Origin: Fulvimarina sp.
Lineage (GTDB): Bacteria > Pseudomonadota > Alphaproteobacteria > Rhizobiales > Rhizobiaceae
Direction of reading: 5' to 3'
Assembly (NCBI GenBank): GCA_002700095.1
Contig: PACL01000016.1
Location: 1-52,276, forward strand
DNA: 52,276 nt
Of this stretch, positions 15,833 to 24,322 are shown one piece after another (positions within the stretch are counted from its first letter, which is position 1; the number at the start of each line of letters is the position of its first letter). The translations under genes were made by a program, and so were the position numbers. Under the pieces are notes generated by a model, which was not told the origin of the DNA, searched no databases, and saw nothing but the letters and a program-made list of their open reading frames with translations.

Positions 15833-16555
15833 ATGACAATCCGCATCGCCATGTGGTCCGGCCCCCGCAACATCTCGACCGCCATGATGCGATCCTTCGG
15901 GGCGAGGTCCGACACGGCAGTCAGCGACGAGCCGTTCCTCGGTGCCTATCTCAAGGCGTCGGGCGAGCGCCAGCCGATGGCGGACGAGATCGTCGCGACG
16001 ATGGATTGCGACTTTCATTCGGTGCTGGGTTCCGTCGGCGGCGAGGCCGACCGGCCGATCTGGTATCAGAAGCACATGCCCCACCACATGGTCGGCGCCG
16101 TCTCGATCGCCGACATGCCGAATCATCGCCACGCCTTCCTGATCCGCACGCCGGAGCGCGTGGCCGCGAGCTATGCCGCGAAGAACCGGCTCGAGCGGCC
16201 GGAGGTTCTCGGATACGGGACGATGCGCCGCTATTTCGAGATGGAGGCCGAGCGGACCGGGCGTCCTCCGGCCGTGGTCGATTCCGACGACGTGCTGGCG
16301 GATCCGGCCGGGACACTGGCGGCTCTCTGCGCCGCCCTGGACATTCCCTTCACGGACGAGATGCTGAGTTGGGAGAGGGGCCCCCATCGCGAGGACGGCA
16401 TCTGGGGCGCGCATTGGTATGCCAGCGTCAACGCCTCGACGACCTTCGCGCCGCCGCCGAAGACGATGCCGCAACTCTCAGCCGAGCACCATGCCATCGC
16501 CGAGGCATGCCGGGCGGACTACGAGGCACTCTATAGACACCGGCTCGTGGCCTGA
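15833..16555 (+). CDS. Sulfotransferase-like P-loop protein
   Basis: 240 residues, cytoplasmic. It begins directly with a strand-loop-helix, IRIAMWSGPRNISTAMMRSF, that corresponds to the 5'-phosphosulfate loop of sulfotransferases although it lacks the classical GxxxxGKS/T form. HAFLIRTPERVAASYAAKN is the counterpart of the 3'-phosphate-binding segment with Arg and Ser. Such proteins occur in proteobacteria either alone or fused to aminotransferases and are annotated as sulfotransferase family; the true substrate is unknown. GGAG lies 10 nt before the ATG. It is convergent with the PQQ-type dehydrogenase gene and has no clear operon partner. Confidence 0.72.
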   Translation: MTIRIAMWSGPRNISTAMMRSFGARSDTAVSDEPFLGAYLKASGERQPMADEIVATMDCDFHSVLGSVGGEADRPIWYQKHMPHHMVGAVSIADMPNHRHAFLIRTPERVAASYAAKNRLERPEVLGYGTMRRYFEMEAERTGRPPAVVDSDDVLADPAGTLAALCAALDIPFTDEMLSWERGPHREDGIWGAHWYASVNASTTFAPPPKTMPQLSAEHHAIAEACRADYEALYRHRLVA

Positions 16556-16684
16556 CGGTCCGTTGCGACGCGGGCCGCAGTCGAGTGCTGCCCTCGCGTG
16601 GAACGTTCACGGCCGAAGCGACGATGCCGTTCCGGCCGTAAGATCAGGCTGGTCTCGAGAGGCGAGGGCGCGCTGGCGCCTGCC

Positions 16685-18376
16685 TCATTGGGGCCCGGTC
16701 GGAGCCGTCGTCCCCGACTCGCCTGAGCCCCGCGGCAGTGTCGCTGGCGCGATTTCCGTTTGCGAAGGCTCCGGGGCATCATCGCTCGGCGGGGCCGCCG
16801 GCTGCTCGCCGGTCAGCTGTTCATCCACCGACGGCGCGGAAGTATCCTCTTGGGCGCCATTCGAGCCGTCGGTCGGTGCGGCCGCGCCGGATGCCGCCGG
16901 AGCCGGCCCGGCGTTGCCTGTGGCACCGCCGCCCGCCGACCGCCCCGCCTGCTCGCCCACCACGCCTGCCGGTTGGTCAGCCGAACCGCCGAAACGCTGG
17001 CCATCAGATCCGACGGGCGCAGACGAGACGTTGCCGTCAGCCGAGGCGACCCGCCAGACCGTGTTGCCGGCATCGTCGGCGACGAGCAGTGCACCGGTGC
17101 CGTCGATGGTCACGCCCACCGGGCGGCCATGGGCCTCGTCGCCATCGATGAACCCGGTCACCACATCCTGCGCCTTGCCGGCGGGCTTGCCGTTCTCGAA
17201 GGGCACATAGACGACCTTGTAGCCGTTGAAAAAGCTGCGGTTCCAGCTGCCATGCTCGCCGATGAAGGCGCCGTTCGTGTATTTCTCGGGAAGCGCCGAC
17301 CCGTAGGAAAAGGTCAGCCCGAGCGCCGCGACATGGCTCGACAGGGCATAGTCCGGCGGGATGGCCTTCTCCACCATGTCCGGCCGCGAGGGATGGACCC
17401 GCGGGTCCACATGCTGGCCGTAATAGCTCCACGGCCAGCCGTAGAAGGCGCCCTCCTTGACCGAGGTCATATAGTCGGGAACGAGGTTCGGCCCGAGCTC
17501 GTCGCGCTCGTTGACGACGGTGTAGAGCTCGCCCGTCTCCGGGTGGAAGGTGAGGCCGTTGGGGTTGCGCAGGCCCGAAGCGAAGACCCGCGCCGCGCCG
17601 GTCTGCCGGTCGACCTGCCAGATCGCCGCCCGGCCCTTCTCCGCTTCGAGCCCGTTCTCGACGATGTTCGAGTTCGAACCGACCGAGGCGTAGAGGTACC
17701 GCCCGTCGGGGCTGAGGGCCAGATCCTTCGTCCAGTGATGGTTGATCGGCCCGCCGGGCAGCGGCGTCAGGACGCGCGGTTGCGAGGTGATCTCGGTCTG
17801 GCCGAGCTCGTAGGGATAGGCGAGAATCGCGTCGGTCGCGGCGACATAGAGGGTATCGTCGGCAAAGGCGACGCCGAAGGGCGAGTCCAGCCCGGTCAGA
17901 AGGTCGTGCCGTTCGTCGACCTTGCCGTCGCGGTCGGTGTCCCGCAAGAGCGTCACGATGTTGCTCGGCTTCTGCTCACCGCCGCCGCCATGGGCGATCG
18001 ACATGATCCAGCCGCGGATGATGTCCTTCGGCCGGCTCTTCGGCTCGCCCGACGGCCCCCGCGACTGGACGACGAGAACGTCGCCATTCGGAAGGGTATG
18101 GACGGTGCGCGGATTGGCGAGGCCGGTGGCGTAGGGCGTCACGGTGAGGCCGTCCGGAACCGTCGGCACCTGGCCGTCCTGCCAGCCGACAACCTCGGCG
18201 ACCTTCAGGCTCGGAAGCAGCGACTGCGCCGGCTCGGGCAGGAACGGGTCGGGACCGATCTGCCGCGAAATGTCGAAGTCGGAGCCGCCGTCCTGTGCCG
18301 CGGCGGGCATGCCGGTGAGTGCGATGGCCGTTGCCGCGAGCAGCGACGCACGCAAGAGGGCGGGTCGATTAGCCAT
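16685..18376 (-). CDS. Exported PQQ-type sugar dehydrogenase (sorbosone dehydrogenase family)
   Basis: 563 residues. A signal peptide (about 1-27, ending MPAAAQ) sends it to the periplasm. A six-bladed propeller of the glucose/sorbosone dehydrogenase family follows (about 60-445): YATGLANPRTVHTLPNGDVL, GGPINHHWTKDLALSPDGRY, GLRNPNGLTFHPETGELYTV and GEHGSWNRS are typical cofactor and metal-site blades, and DTDRDGKVDE could bind calcium. It probably oxidises a sugar or aldose with PQQ. The last 110 residues are a low-complexity Gly/Ala/Ser/Pro/Glu tail not needed for the fold. The start overlaps the upstream DUF2231 gene by 8 nt, so the two form an operon under an EcfG-like promoter. No PQQ synthesis genes are in the window. 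Confidence 0.88.
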   Translation of the reverse strand: MANRPALLRASLLAATAIALTGMPAAAQDGGSDFDISRQIGPDPFLPEPAQSLLPSLKVAEVVGWQDGQVPTVPDGLTVTPYATGLANPRTVHTLPNGDVLVVQSRGPSGEPKSRPKDIIRGWIMSIAHGGGGEQKPSNIVTLLRDTDRDGKVDERHDLLTGLDSPFGVAFADDTLYVAATDAILAYPYELGQTEITSQPRVLTPLPGGPINHHWTKDLALSPDGRYLYASVGSNSNIVENGLEAEKGRAAIWQVDRQTGAARVFASGLRNPNGLTFHPETGELYTVVNERDELGPNLVPDYMTSVKEGAFYGWPWSYYGQHVDPRVHPSRPDMVEKAIPPDYALSSHVAALGLTFSYGSALPEKYTNGAFIGEHGSWNRSFFNGYKVVYVPFENGKPAGKAQDVVTGFIDGDEAHGRPVGVTIDGTGALLVADDAGNTVWRVASADGNVSSAPVGSDGQRFGGSADQPAGVVGEQAGRSAGGGATGNAGPAPAASGAAAPTDGSNGAQEDTSAPSVDEQLTGEQPAAPPSDDAPEPSQTEIAPATLPRGSGESGTTAPTGPQ

Positions 18377-18824
18377 GATAGTACACTCCAGCGAGGCGCC
18401 GATTGACGGCGATGCGTCCCCAGATCGCCGTGACGAGCACGAGCACGACGGTGATGGCGGAGAGGGTCAGGCCCCAGGGAACGACGGCGGTCCAGCCGTC
18501 ACCGGCATGGACAAGGCTGTTGACGAAGGCGAGGACCAGAACGACCACGCCAAGGACGATGTATCCCCAACCGGGAGACGCCATGCGCACGCTGCGGCGT
18601 GTCGCCAGCTCGATCAGCCCGACGACGAGAGCCAGCCCGCCGACCACTTCGCCAGCAAACAGCAGCCAGGCCGAGAAGTTCTGCCACATGAGATTGGCGG
18701 TCTGCCAGAAGGCGATGTCTGTGAGGAGGGCGAGGGTGAATGAAACGGCCGGGAAGGGCACGAGGAAATTCGCGATCGGGCGGCCCACAGGGGTCGTCCT
18801 CAATTCGGTGTTTGCGGATGCCAT
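18369..18824 (-). CDS. DUF2231 membrane protein
   Basis: 151 residues with four membrane helices (around 15-38, 48-70, 82-104 and 115-137), a DUF2231 layout. The family often has a His-Pro pair before the first helix and other histidines thought to hold a cofactor; here the corresponding stretch is GRPIANFLVPFP, without that histidine, and only LVHAGDGW carries one. It is first in the operon with the exported PQQ-type dehydrogenase and overlaps it by 8 nt, which suggests a membrane partner for that enzyme, possibly in electron transfer to quinone (inference). GAGAAAG precedes the ATG. Confidence 0.8.
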   Translation of the reverse strand: MASANTELRTTPVGRPIANFLVPFPAVSFTLALLTDIAFWQTANLMWQNFSAWLLFAGEVVGGLALVVGLIELATRRSVRMASPGWGYIVLGVVVLVLAFVNSLVHAGDGWTAVVPWGLTLSAITVVLVLVTAIWGRIAVNRRLAGVYYHG

Positions 18825-18864
18825 GGGACTTTCTCGAATGCGTCCAGGAGATGTTCGTCCACCC

Positions 18865-18890
18865 TACGATCTGCGGGGGTGGAAGGTTCC
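18865..18890 (-). promoter_or_regulatory. EcfG-like promoter of the DUF2231/dehydrogenase operon
   Basis: On the minus strand GGAAC (18890-18886), 17 nt, CGTA (18868-18865): eight of nine bases of the alphaproteobacterial EcfG consensus GGAAC-N16-17-CGTT. The distance to the DUF2231 start (about 40 nt) is right for a promoter. Confidence 0.6.
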
Positions 18891-19055
18891 CTTCAGGGGG
18901 ACAGTGAATGGGACGGGCTTGGACGCGGCCGCCATCGGATCTGACGCGCAGGTCTCTGCCGCTGCGCCTGGTGTCCAGACGACCGAGATGCCGGACCCGC
19001 CCGGGCGCTCGCAGCGACGGGCGGGCGCGGCTCGACACAGTGCCGAAAACGCCGA

Positions 19056-19634
19056 TCAGTTCATTCCGTCGACCATCTGCTTGTGCTCTTCGAGCGTCGG
19101 CAGGGTGTCGGCGGCGAAGGACTTGATCGGCCCGACCTCGCCATTCTTGGAATAGGCGGTGAACAACGTCACGGCTTCGTCATGGGCCTTCTGCTGCATG
19201 GCGATGTAGGCGGCGTCGAATTCGCTGTCATCGGCGGCGGACAGCTGGTCGAGCATGGTCTGGTGCCGGGCGTCGAGCCCGGTCGGGACGGACAGCCCGG
19301 TCTTCGACGCTTCGACCGCTTGCTTCATCTTCATCGCCGCGTCCGAATGGTCGGCGAGCATTCTTTGGGCAAAACTGCGGACGTCTTCGTTCGTGGACTT
19401 CGTCAGCGCGAGATTGCTCGATTCGATCTCGAACGAGTTGCTGACGGCCGCCATCGGCACGAAGTTCGCCGCCGTCTTGACGTTCTGCGGAGCGGGCATC
19501 GCCGCCTTGTCGGTGTCCATGGCGCTCTCGCCCATGGCTGTGCCGCCGTCCGGCGTCGTCTCGGTCTGGGCATGGGCTGGCGCCGAAAGGCCGAGGGCAA
19601 CGACGGCTGCGATCGTCAGGAATTGCGTCTTCAT
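19056..19634 (-). CDS. Exported DUF4142 protein
   Basis: 192 residues. A signal peptide (MKTQFLTIAAVVALGLSAPAHA, cleavage after about 22) precedes a 30-residue linker and the DUF4142 domain (about 55-190), an all-helical bundle predicted to be ferritin-like. Family marks are NSFEIESSNLAL, FAQRMLADHSDAAMKMKQAV and a helix near the end, FAADTLPTLEEHKQMVDGMN. The His-Ser-Asp segment is usual for the family. Function unknown; relatives are often stress-induced periplasmic proteins. GGGAGAGA lies before the ATG. A weaker GGAAC-N17-GCTT lies at 19717-19692, but its -10 half matches poorly. Confidence 0.86.
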   Translation of the reverse strand: MKTQFLTIAAVVALGLSAPAHAQTETTPDGGTAMGESAMDTDKAAMPAPQNVKTAANFVPMAAVSNSFEIESSNLALTKSTNEDVRSFAQRMLADHSDAAMKMKQAVEASKTGLSVPTGLDARHQTMLDQLSAADDSEFDAAYIAMQQKAHDEAVTLFTAYSKNGEVGPIKSFAADTLPTLEEHKQMVDGMN

Positions 19635-19811
19635 CGGAAGTCTCTCCCTTTGATGGATTGAGCCCGGGCTTTGCCCGAGCGTCATCCCTTCAAGCCGAGA
19701 GCGATGATTCCGGTTCCCGGTCAAACGCTTAGCCATACAGTGACGGCCGCATTCAACCGCCGGTTGAGATGCCGTGCGGCGGGCGTCGTGGGGCCCGCGC
19801 CCGCCCTCGGG

Positions 19812-20915
19812 TCACTCCATCGGCAGCTCGATGCCGACGAGGTCCGGCGATGTCGCCAGTGGCAGTTCCCGCGTCTGGTCCGGTCCGATGCGCCGTGACC
19901 GCGAGCGCGGCTCGAGTGTCTGCACCTCGCCGGTCTCGATCGCCCGCTCGATCGCCGCGAGGACGCGCATGTCGAGAAGGCCTTCCTCTCCATCCGGCTC
20001 CGGATCGCGCCCTTCGAGGATGCAGGCGGAGAAATACTCCGTCTCGCCGGCGAACTGGTCGACCACCGGCGCCTCATGGGTGGTGGTCTCGCCACCCTTC
20101 GTGATCTCGTAGGTGATCGCCGTGCCTTCCCCGAAGCCGAAGGCGGGTGAAGCACTCATCGCGCCCTCGGTGCCGACGAGGTGGAACTGGTCGACGCTCT
20201 CGGAGGAATAGGAAAGGGTGAAGCTTGCCTGTCGGCCCTCGGTGAATTTCAGCATGACCGACACGGTATCTTCGCAGCCGAGGTCGCGCTCGGTCTTCGA
20301 GGCAAAGGCCATGACCGCGATCGGCTCCGCCTCGAAGAGGTTGCGCACGGCGTTGATCGGATAGGTGCCCATGTCCGGGACCGGGCCGGCCCAATAGCCG
20401 CTGGTCGCCCGATGGTTGGACGCCTTGACGGTCTGCGAGAATGTCGAGGTGAAGTAGCGCGGCTTGCCGATCTCGCCTTTGCGGACGGCCTCGACCATGG
20501 CGATCGTGCCCGGCTCGCAATGCAGGCGGTAGGCGATCATCAGCTTCGCGCCGGAGGCCTTCGCCGCCGCGGCGATCGCCTCGGCGTCCTCGACGCTCGC
20601 CTCCATCGGCTTTTCGAGGAGGACGTGGATCCCCGCCTTCAGGGCCGGCTCGGCGAATTCCCGGTGCCGGAAGTTCGGCGTCGCGACGTAGGCCGCGTCG
20701 ACTTTGCCGCTCGCCAGCATCGCCTCGTATTCGTCATAGCCATACACCTCGAGGCCGTAGCGCTTCGCCAGTTCCTCGCCCTTCTGCCTGTCGCCGGTGA
20801 CGATGGCGGTCATCAGCGAATTGGAGGTCTGGCCGACGCCCGGCATGAAGGCGGCCTGGGAGATCCAGCCGCCACCGACGACCGCGTAGCGGATCTTTCC
20901 TTCGAGGCTCGGCAT
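19812..20915 (-). CDS. Gfo/Idh/MocA-family NAD(P)-dependent oxidoreductase
   Basis: 367 residues. An N-terminal Rossmann fold binds NAD(P) (IRYAVVGGGWISQAAF, 8-23) and carries the family signature HVLLEKPMEASVEDAEAI with the EKP motif. The C-terminal alpha/beta domain (about 130-350) holds DMGTYPINAVRNLF, whose counterpart in glucose-fructose oxidoreductase and related dehydrogenases supplies substrate-binding residues. It probably oxidises or reduces a sugar or inositol-like compound; the substrate is not deducible. It is monocistronic and divergent from the O-acetylhomoserine sulfhydrylase gene. Confidence 0.9.
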   Translation of the reverse strand: MPSLEGKIRYAVVGGGWISQAAFMPGVGQTSNSLMTAIVTGDRQKGEELAKRYGLEVYGYDEYEAMLASGKVDAAYVATPNFRHREFAEPALKAGIHVLLEKPMEASVEDAEAIAAAAKASGAKLMIAYRLHCEPGTIAMVEAVRKGEIGKPRYFTSTFSQTVKASNHRATSGYWAGPVPDMGTYPINAVRNLFEAEPIAVMAFASKTERDLGCEDTVSVMLKFTEGRQASFTLSYSSESVDQFHLVGTEGAMSASPAFGFGEGTAITYEITKGGETTTHEAPVVDQFAGETEYFSACILEGRDPEPDGEEGLLDMRVLAAIERAIETGEVQTLEPRSRSRRIGPDQTRELPLATSPDLVGIELPME

Positions 20916-21089
20916 GGATCTGCTCCTGTGTGCGGCGACCGACGCAAGGCAGACTATGCTCTTGTGCGGCCGAAAATCGGATTGGTGCCCACTCGCCGGG
21001 CGGTCGGCTCACATGATAAGGCGGAGCGGAAAAGCGAAAAGCCGGCGTGCGGAAAGAAATTGCGGACCGGCGAGCAAGGGAGGCAGACG

Positions 21090-22367
21090 ATGAACGGTCC
21101 GAAATTCGAGACGCTGGCGGTCCATGCGGGGGCGCAGCCCGACCCGTCGACGGGCGCACGCGCGACCCCGATCTACCAGACCACCTCCTTCGTCTTCGAC
21201 GACGTCGACCATGCCGCCTCGCTGTTCGGCCTGCAGCAGTTCGGCAACATCTACACCCGCATCATGAACCCGACCCAGGCGGTGCTGGAGGAGCGGGTCG
21301 CCGCCCTCGAGGGCGGCACCGCAGCGCTCGCCGTCGCCTCGGGCCACGCCGCCCAGCTGATCGTCTTCCAGGCGCTGATGCGCCCCGGCGAGGAGTTCAT
21401 CGCCTCGAGCAAGCTCTATGGCGGCTCGATCAACCAGTTCGGCCACGCCTTCAAGTCCTTCGACTGGGCCGTGAAGTGGGCCGACCCGTTCGACCCGTCG
21501 AGCTTCGAAGCCCAGATCACCGAGAAGACCAAGGCGATCTTCATCGAATCGATCGCCAATCCCGGCGGCGTCGTCCTCGACATCGCGGCGATCGCCGAGG
21601 TGGCGCACCGCCACAAGCTGCCGCTGATCGTAGACAACACCATGGCGACGCCGTATCTCTGCAAGCCCTTCGAGCACGGCGCCGACATCGTCGTCCATTC
21701 GCTGACCAAGTTCATGGGCGGCCACGGCAATTCCATGGGCGGCGTCATCGTCGACGGCGGCACTTTCGACTGGTCGGCCGACGATCGCTACCCGATGCTG
21801 TCGCAGCCGCGGCCGGAATATAACGGTATCGTCCTGCACGAGACCTTCGGCAACTTCGCCTTCGCCATCGCCTGCCGCGTCCTTGGTCTGCGCGATCTTG
21901 GGCCGGCGATCTCGCCCTTCAACGCCTTCATGATCCTCACCGGCATCGAGACGCTGCCGCTGCGGATGCAGCGCCACTGCGACAATGCCCTGAAGGTCGC
22001 CGAGCATCTGAAGGGCCACGACAAGGTCGCCTGGGTGTCCTATGCGGGCCTGCCCGACGATCCGGGACATCAGCGCATGCAGGCATACTGCCCGAAGGGC
22101 GCCGGCGCGGTCTTCACCTTCGGGCTGAAGGGCGGCTACGATGCGGGTGTGAAGTTCGTCGAGGCGCTGGATCTGTTCTCGCATCTCGCCAATATCGGCG
22201 ACACGCGCTCGCTGGTCATCCATCCGGCCTCCACCACCCACCGCCAGCTGGCCGACGATCAGAAGGTCGCCGCCGGTGCCGGCCCGGACGTGGTCCGGCT
22301 GTCGATCGGCATCGAGGAAGTCTCCGACATCATCGCCGATCTCGACCAGGCGCTGGCGCAGGCCTGA
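21090..22367 (+). CDS. metY: O-acetylhomoserine sulfhydrylase (PLP-dependent)
   Basis: Joins O-acetylhomoserine and sulfide (or methanethiol) to give homocysteine (or methionine). 425 residues of the Cys/Met metabolism PLP family. FETLAVHAGAQPDPSTGARA is the usual start, YTRIMNPT the tetramer/PLP-phosphate segment, and VVHSLTKFMGGHG holds the PLP-binding Lys207. The length (about 425) and the SNPGG-like IANPGG segment favour the O-acetylhomoserine branch over cystathionine enzymes. AGGGAGG lies 6-10 nt before the ATG. SAM-dependent riboswitches often precede such genes in alphaproteobacteria, but the 175-nt leader region shows no SAM-II consensus. Confidence 0.93.
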   Translation: MNGPKFETLAVHAGAQPDPSTGARATPIYQTTSFVFDDVDHAASLFGLQQFGNIYTRIMNPTQAVLEERVAALEGGTAALAVASGHAAQLIVFQALMRPGEEFIASSKLYGGSINQFGHAFKSFDWAVKWADPFDPSSFEAQITEKTKAIFIESIANPGGVVLDIAAIAEVAHRHKLPLIVDNTMATPYLCKPFEHGADIVVHSLTKFMGGHGNSMGGVIVDGGTFDWSADDRYPMLSQPRPEYNGIVLHETFGNFAFAIACRVLGLRDLGPAISPFNAFMILTGIETLPLRMQRHCDNALKVAEHLKGHDKVAWVSYAGLPDDPGHQRMQAYCPKGAGAVFTFGLKGGYDAGVKFVEALDLFSHLANIGDTRSLVIHPASTTHRQLADDQKVAAGAGPDVVRLSIGIEEVSDIIADLDQALAQA

Positions 22368-22549
22368 ACGCGGTCGTCGCTTTCCGAGACTTGCGAGGCG
22401 GGGCGAGGGGCCCCGCCCGTGGATCAACCCTGCCATGCGGGAACGAGCGCGGCTGCCGGGCATTTCCGCCCGTCCGCCTGCCGCCGGAACAGGCGTTCCG
22501 CGGCTTGTAGCGGACACAGGCGTCAAAGAGTTCGCATGGGGGAGCCCGC

Positions 22550-22897
22550 ATGAGTGATCGTCTCATCCGTTTCGACAAGGCGGCCAGCGAGCCCGAGACC
22601 GGCGCGCCGGCCAAGGAGAAGGTCAGGAGCGGCCGCCCGACCCAGAAGACCTGGAATTTCGAGGACGACGGCAACGGCCTCTTCGCCGGCATCTGGGAAT
22701 CCTCCGCCGGAGAATGGGACGTCGAATACACCGAGTGGGAGTTCTTCCACATCCTCGAGGGCGTTTCGGTGCTGACCGAGGAGGGCGGCGAGCCGGTCAA
22801 GCTGACGGCCGGCGACAGCTTCGTCATCCGCCCTGGCTTCAAGGGCCGCTGGCGCGTCGTCGAGCCGACGAAGAAGCATTACGTGGTGAAGGTGTGA
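22550..22897 (+). CDS. Cupin-domain protein (DUF861/cupin_3 type)
   Basis: 115 residues, a single small beta-barrel. GIWESSAGEWDVEYTEWEFFHILEG carries the first cupin motif in the form E-W-E-F-F-H-I, and LTAGDSFVIRPGFKGRWRV the second (GDSFVIPPG-type). The form with Tyr-x-x-x-Glu-x-x-x-His resembles cupins of the ureidoglycolate hydrolase/EutQ group and may bind a metal poorly. Function unknown. It is 180 nt downstream of metY with its own space for a promoter; an inverted repeat CGGAAC-AGGC-GTTCCG (22485-22500) lies 50 nt before its start. Confidence 0.85.
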   Translation: MSDRLIRFDKAASEPETGAPAKEKVRSGRPTQKTWNFEDDGNGLFAGIWESSAGEWDVEYTEWEFFHILEGVSVLTEEGGEPVKLTAGDSFVIRPGFKGRWRVVEPTKKHYVVKV

Positions 22898-22972
22898 GAC
22901 GATAGGCTCGAGGCGTGGGAGCAGATCGGTTCGGCCGAACCCCCGCGAATTGTCGGTCGCAGGAGTCGCCGA

Positions 22973-24307
22973 TCAGAGCCGGCAAACAGCGCCGGGCGCC
23001 ACTTCCAGCCTCTCCAGTCCATGGAAATGCCACGAGTCCCGATAGCGGGGCTCGCCGGCGAGCGCGAGCCCCGGACACCTCGCGAACAGCCGCTCCAGTG
23101 CGATCCTCAGCTCAAGCCGGGCGAGCGGCGCGCCGATGCAGAAGTGGATGCCGCCGCCGAAGGAGGTCACCGTCTTCGCGGCTCTGTCCAGAAAGCGCTC
23201 CGGCATGAAGCGGTCCGGCTCGGCATAGGCGGCCGCATCCCGATTGGCGGCGGCGAGCAGCAGCGCCACCTTGTCGCCGCGGGCAAGCGTCACGCCGCCG
23301 GGCAAATCCACGGCTTCCAGCGCATAGCGTTCGAAAAGATGCAGCGGGGGATCGAACCGCAGCGTCTCTTCGACCGTCGCCTCGCTCGTGCGGTCGTCGC
23401 GAAACAGCGACGCCGGCGCTTCGCCCGATTCGAGTATGGCCTTCACCCCGTTGCCGATCTGATGGACCGTCGCCTCGTGGCCGGCATTGAGCAGCAGCAC
23501 GAGGAGGGAGATCATCTCGTCGCCGTCGAGCTTGCCTGCTTCGTCTTCAGCGGCAATCAGTGCGGAGATCAGGTCGTCGGCTGGGGACCGGCGCTTGGCG
23601 GCGATCAGGTCTCGCAGAAAGCCGGCAAATTCCAGGGAGGCGTCATTGGCCGCGTCTTCGCTCTCCCGCGTCCGGCCGGGCGTATACATCGCCACCATGC
23701 GGTGCGACCAGTCGAGGAGGTTGTCGGCGGAGGACGCCGGCACCCCGATCAGGTCGGCGATCACGCGCACTGGCAGCGGCACGGCGAAGTCTGCGATCAG
23801 GTCGGCCGTTTCCCGGTCCACGAAGCCGTCAATCAGCTCGTCGGCCAGGGCTTCTATCTTCGGCGCGAGCCGTTCGATGCGACGCGCCACGAAGGCCTTG
23901 GTCAGCAGCGAGCGGAGCCGCGTGTGGGTCGGCGGCTCGAGCTCAAGGAGCGAATGGGCCTCGAGCCCGTAGAAGGCGCGAAGATGGTCGGGCTTGCCGG
24001 AGAAATCCGGTCGACCTTCCGGGCTTTCGGCAACAATCCGACCGAAGCGGCGGTCCCTGAGGATGGACGCGACGAGGTTGTGCCGCGCGATCGCCCATCC
24101 GTCGACGAGGTCCCAGCGGGCGATGCCGCCGGCCTCGTTGAGGGCCGCGTAGGTGGGATAGGGATTCTCGAAGAACCCCGGATCGCGTGGGTCTAGCTCC
24201 AGCCGTCCGGCAACAAGGCGGAAGCTGGCGGGCAAGGCGGGGATGCTGTTGCTCAGGCTCATCCCCGTTCCATCGCGCCATGCGGGTGCGAAATCAACGG
24301 TGATCAT
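22973..24307 (-). CDS. Cytochrome P450
   Basis: A 444-residue soluble bacterial P450 monooxygenase. All hallmark elements are present: the I-helix oxygen-activation motif AGHEAT (275-280), the K-helix ExxR as E314-T-L-R317, and the haem loop FGGGIHFCIGAPLARLE with the axial Cys390. No membrane anchor. Start codons at 24307 or 24262 (MSLSNSIPAL) are both possible; the shorter form would be 429 residues, nearer the family norm. No ferredoxin or reductase gene is adjacent, so electrons come from elsewhere. It follows the repeat-protein gene in the same direction by 15 nt, implying cotranscription, yet nothing obvious links their functions. Substrate unknown. Confidence 0.95.
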   Translation of the reverse strand: MITVDFAPAWRDGTGMSLSNSIPALPASFRLVAGRLELDPRDPGFFENPYPTYAALNEAGGIARWDLVDGWAIARHNLVASILRDRRFGRIVAESPEGRPDFSGKPDHLRAFYGLEAHSLLELEPPTHTRLRSLLTKAFVARRIERLAPKIEALADELIDGFVDRETADLIADFAVPLPVRVIADLIGVPASSADNLLDWSHRMVAMYTPGRTRESEDAANDASLEFAGFLRDLIAAKRRSPADDLISALIAAEDEAGKLDGDEMISLLVLLLNAGHEATVHQIGNGVKAILESGEAPASLFRDDRTSEATVEETLRFDPPLHLFERYALEAVDLPGGVTLARGDKVALLLAAANRDAAAYAEPDRFMPERFLDRAAKTVTSFGGGIHFCIGAPLARLELRIALERLFARCPGLALAGEPRYRDSWHFHGLERLEVAPGAVCRL

Positions 24308-24322
24308 GGCTCCAGCGGCGTG

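Noticed and set aside
19692..19717. A third EcfG promoter (GGAAC-N17-GCTT) before the DUF4142 gene.
   Set aside because: Only two of four -10 bases match the consensus; kept only as a remark in the gene entry.
20916..21089. SAM-II (metA-type) riboswitch before the O-acetylhomoserine sulfhydrylase gene.
   Set aside because: I looked for the conserved GGTGATTTG and GCTAAA cores and the pseudoknot arrangement; they are not present in this leader.
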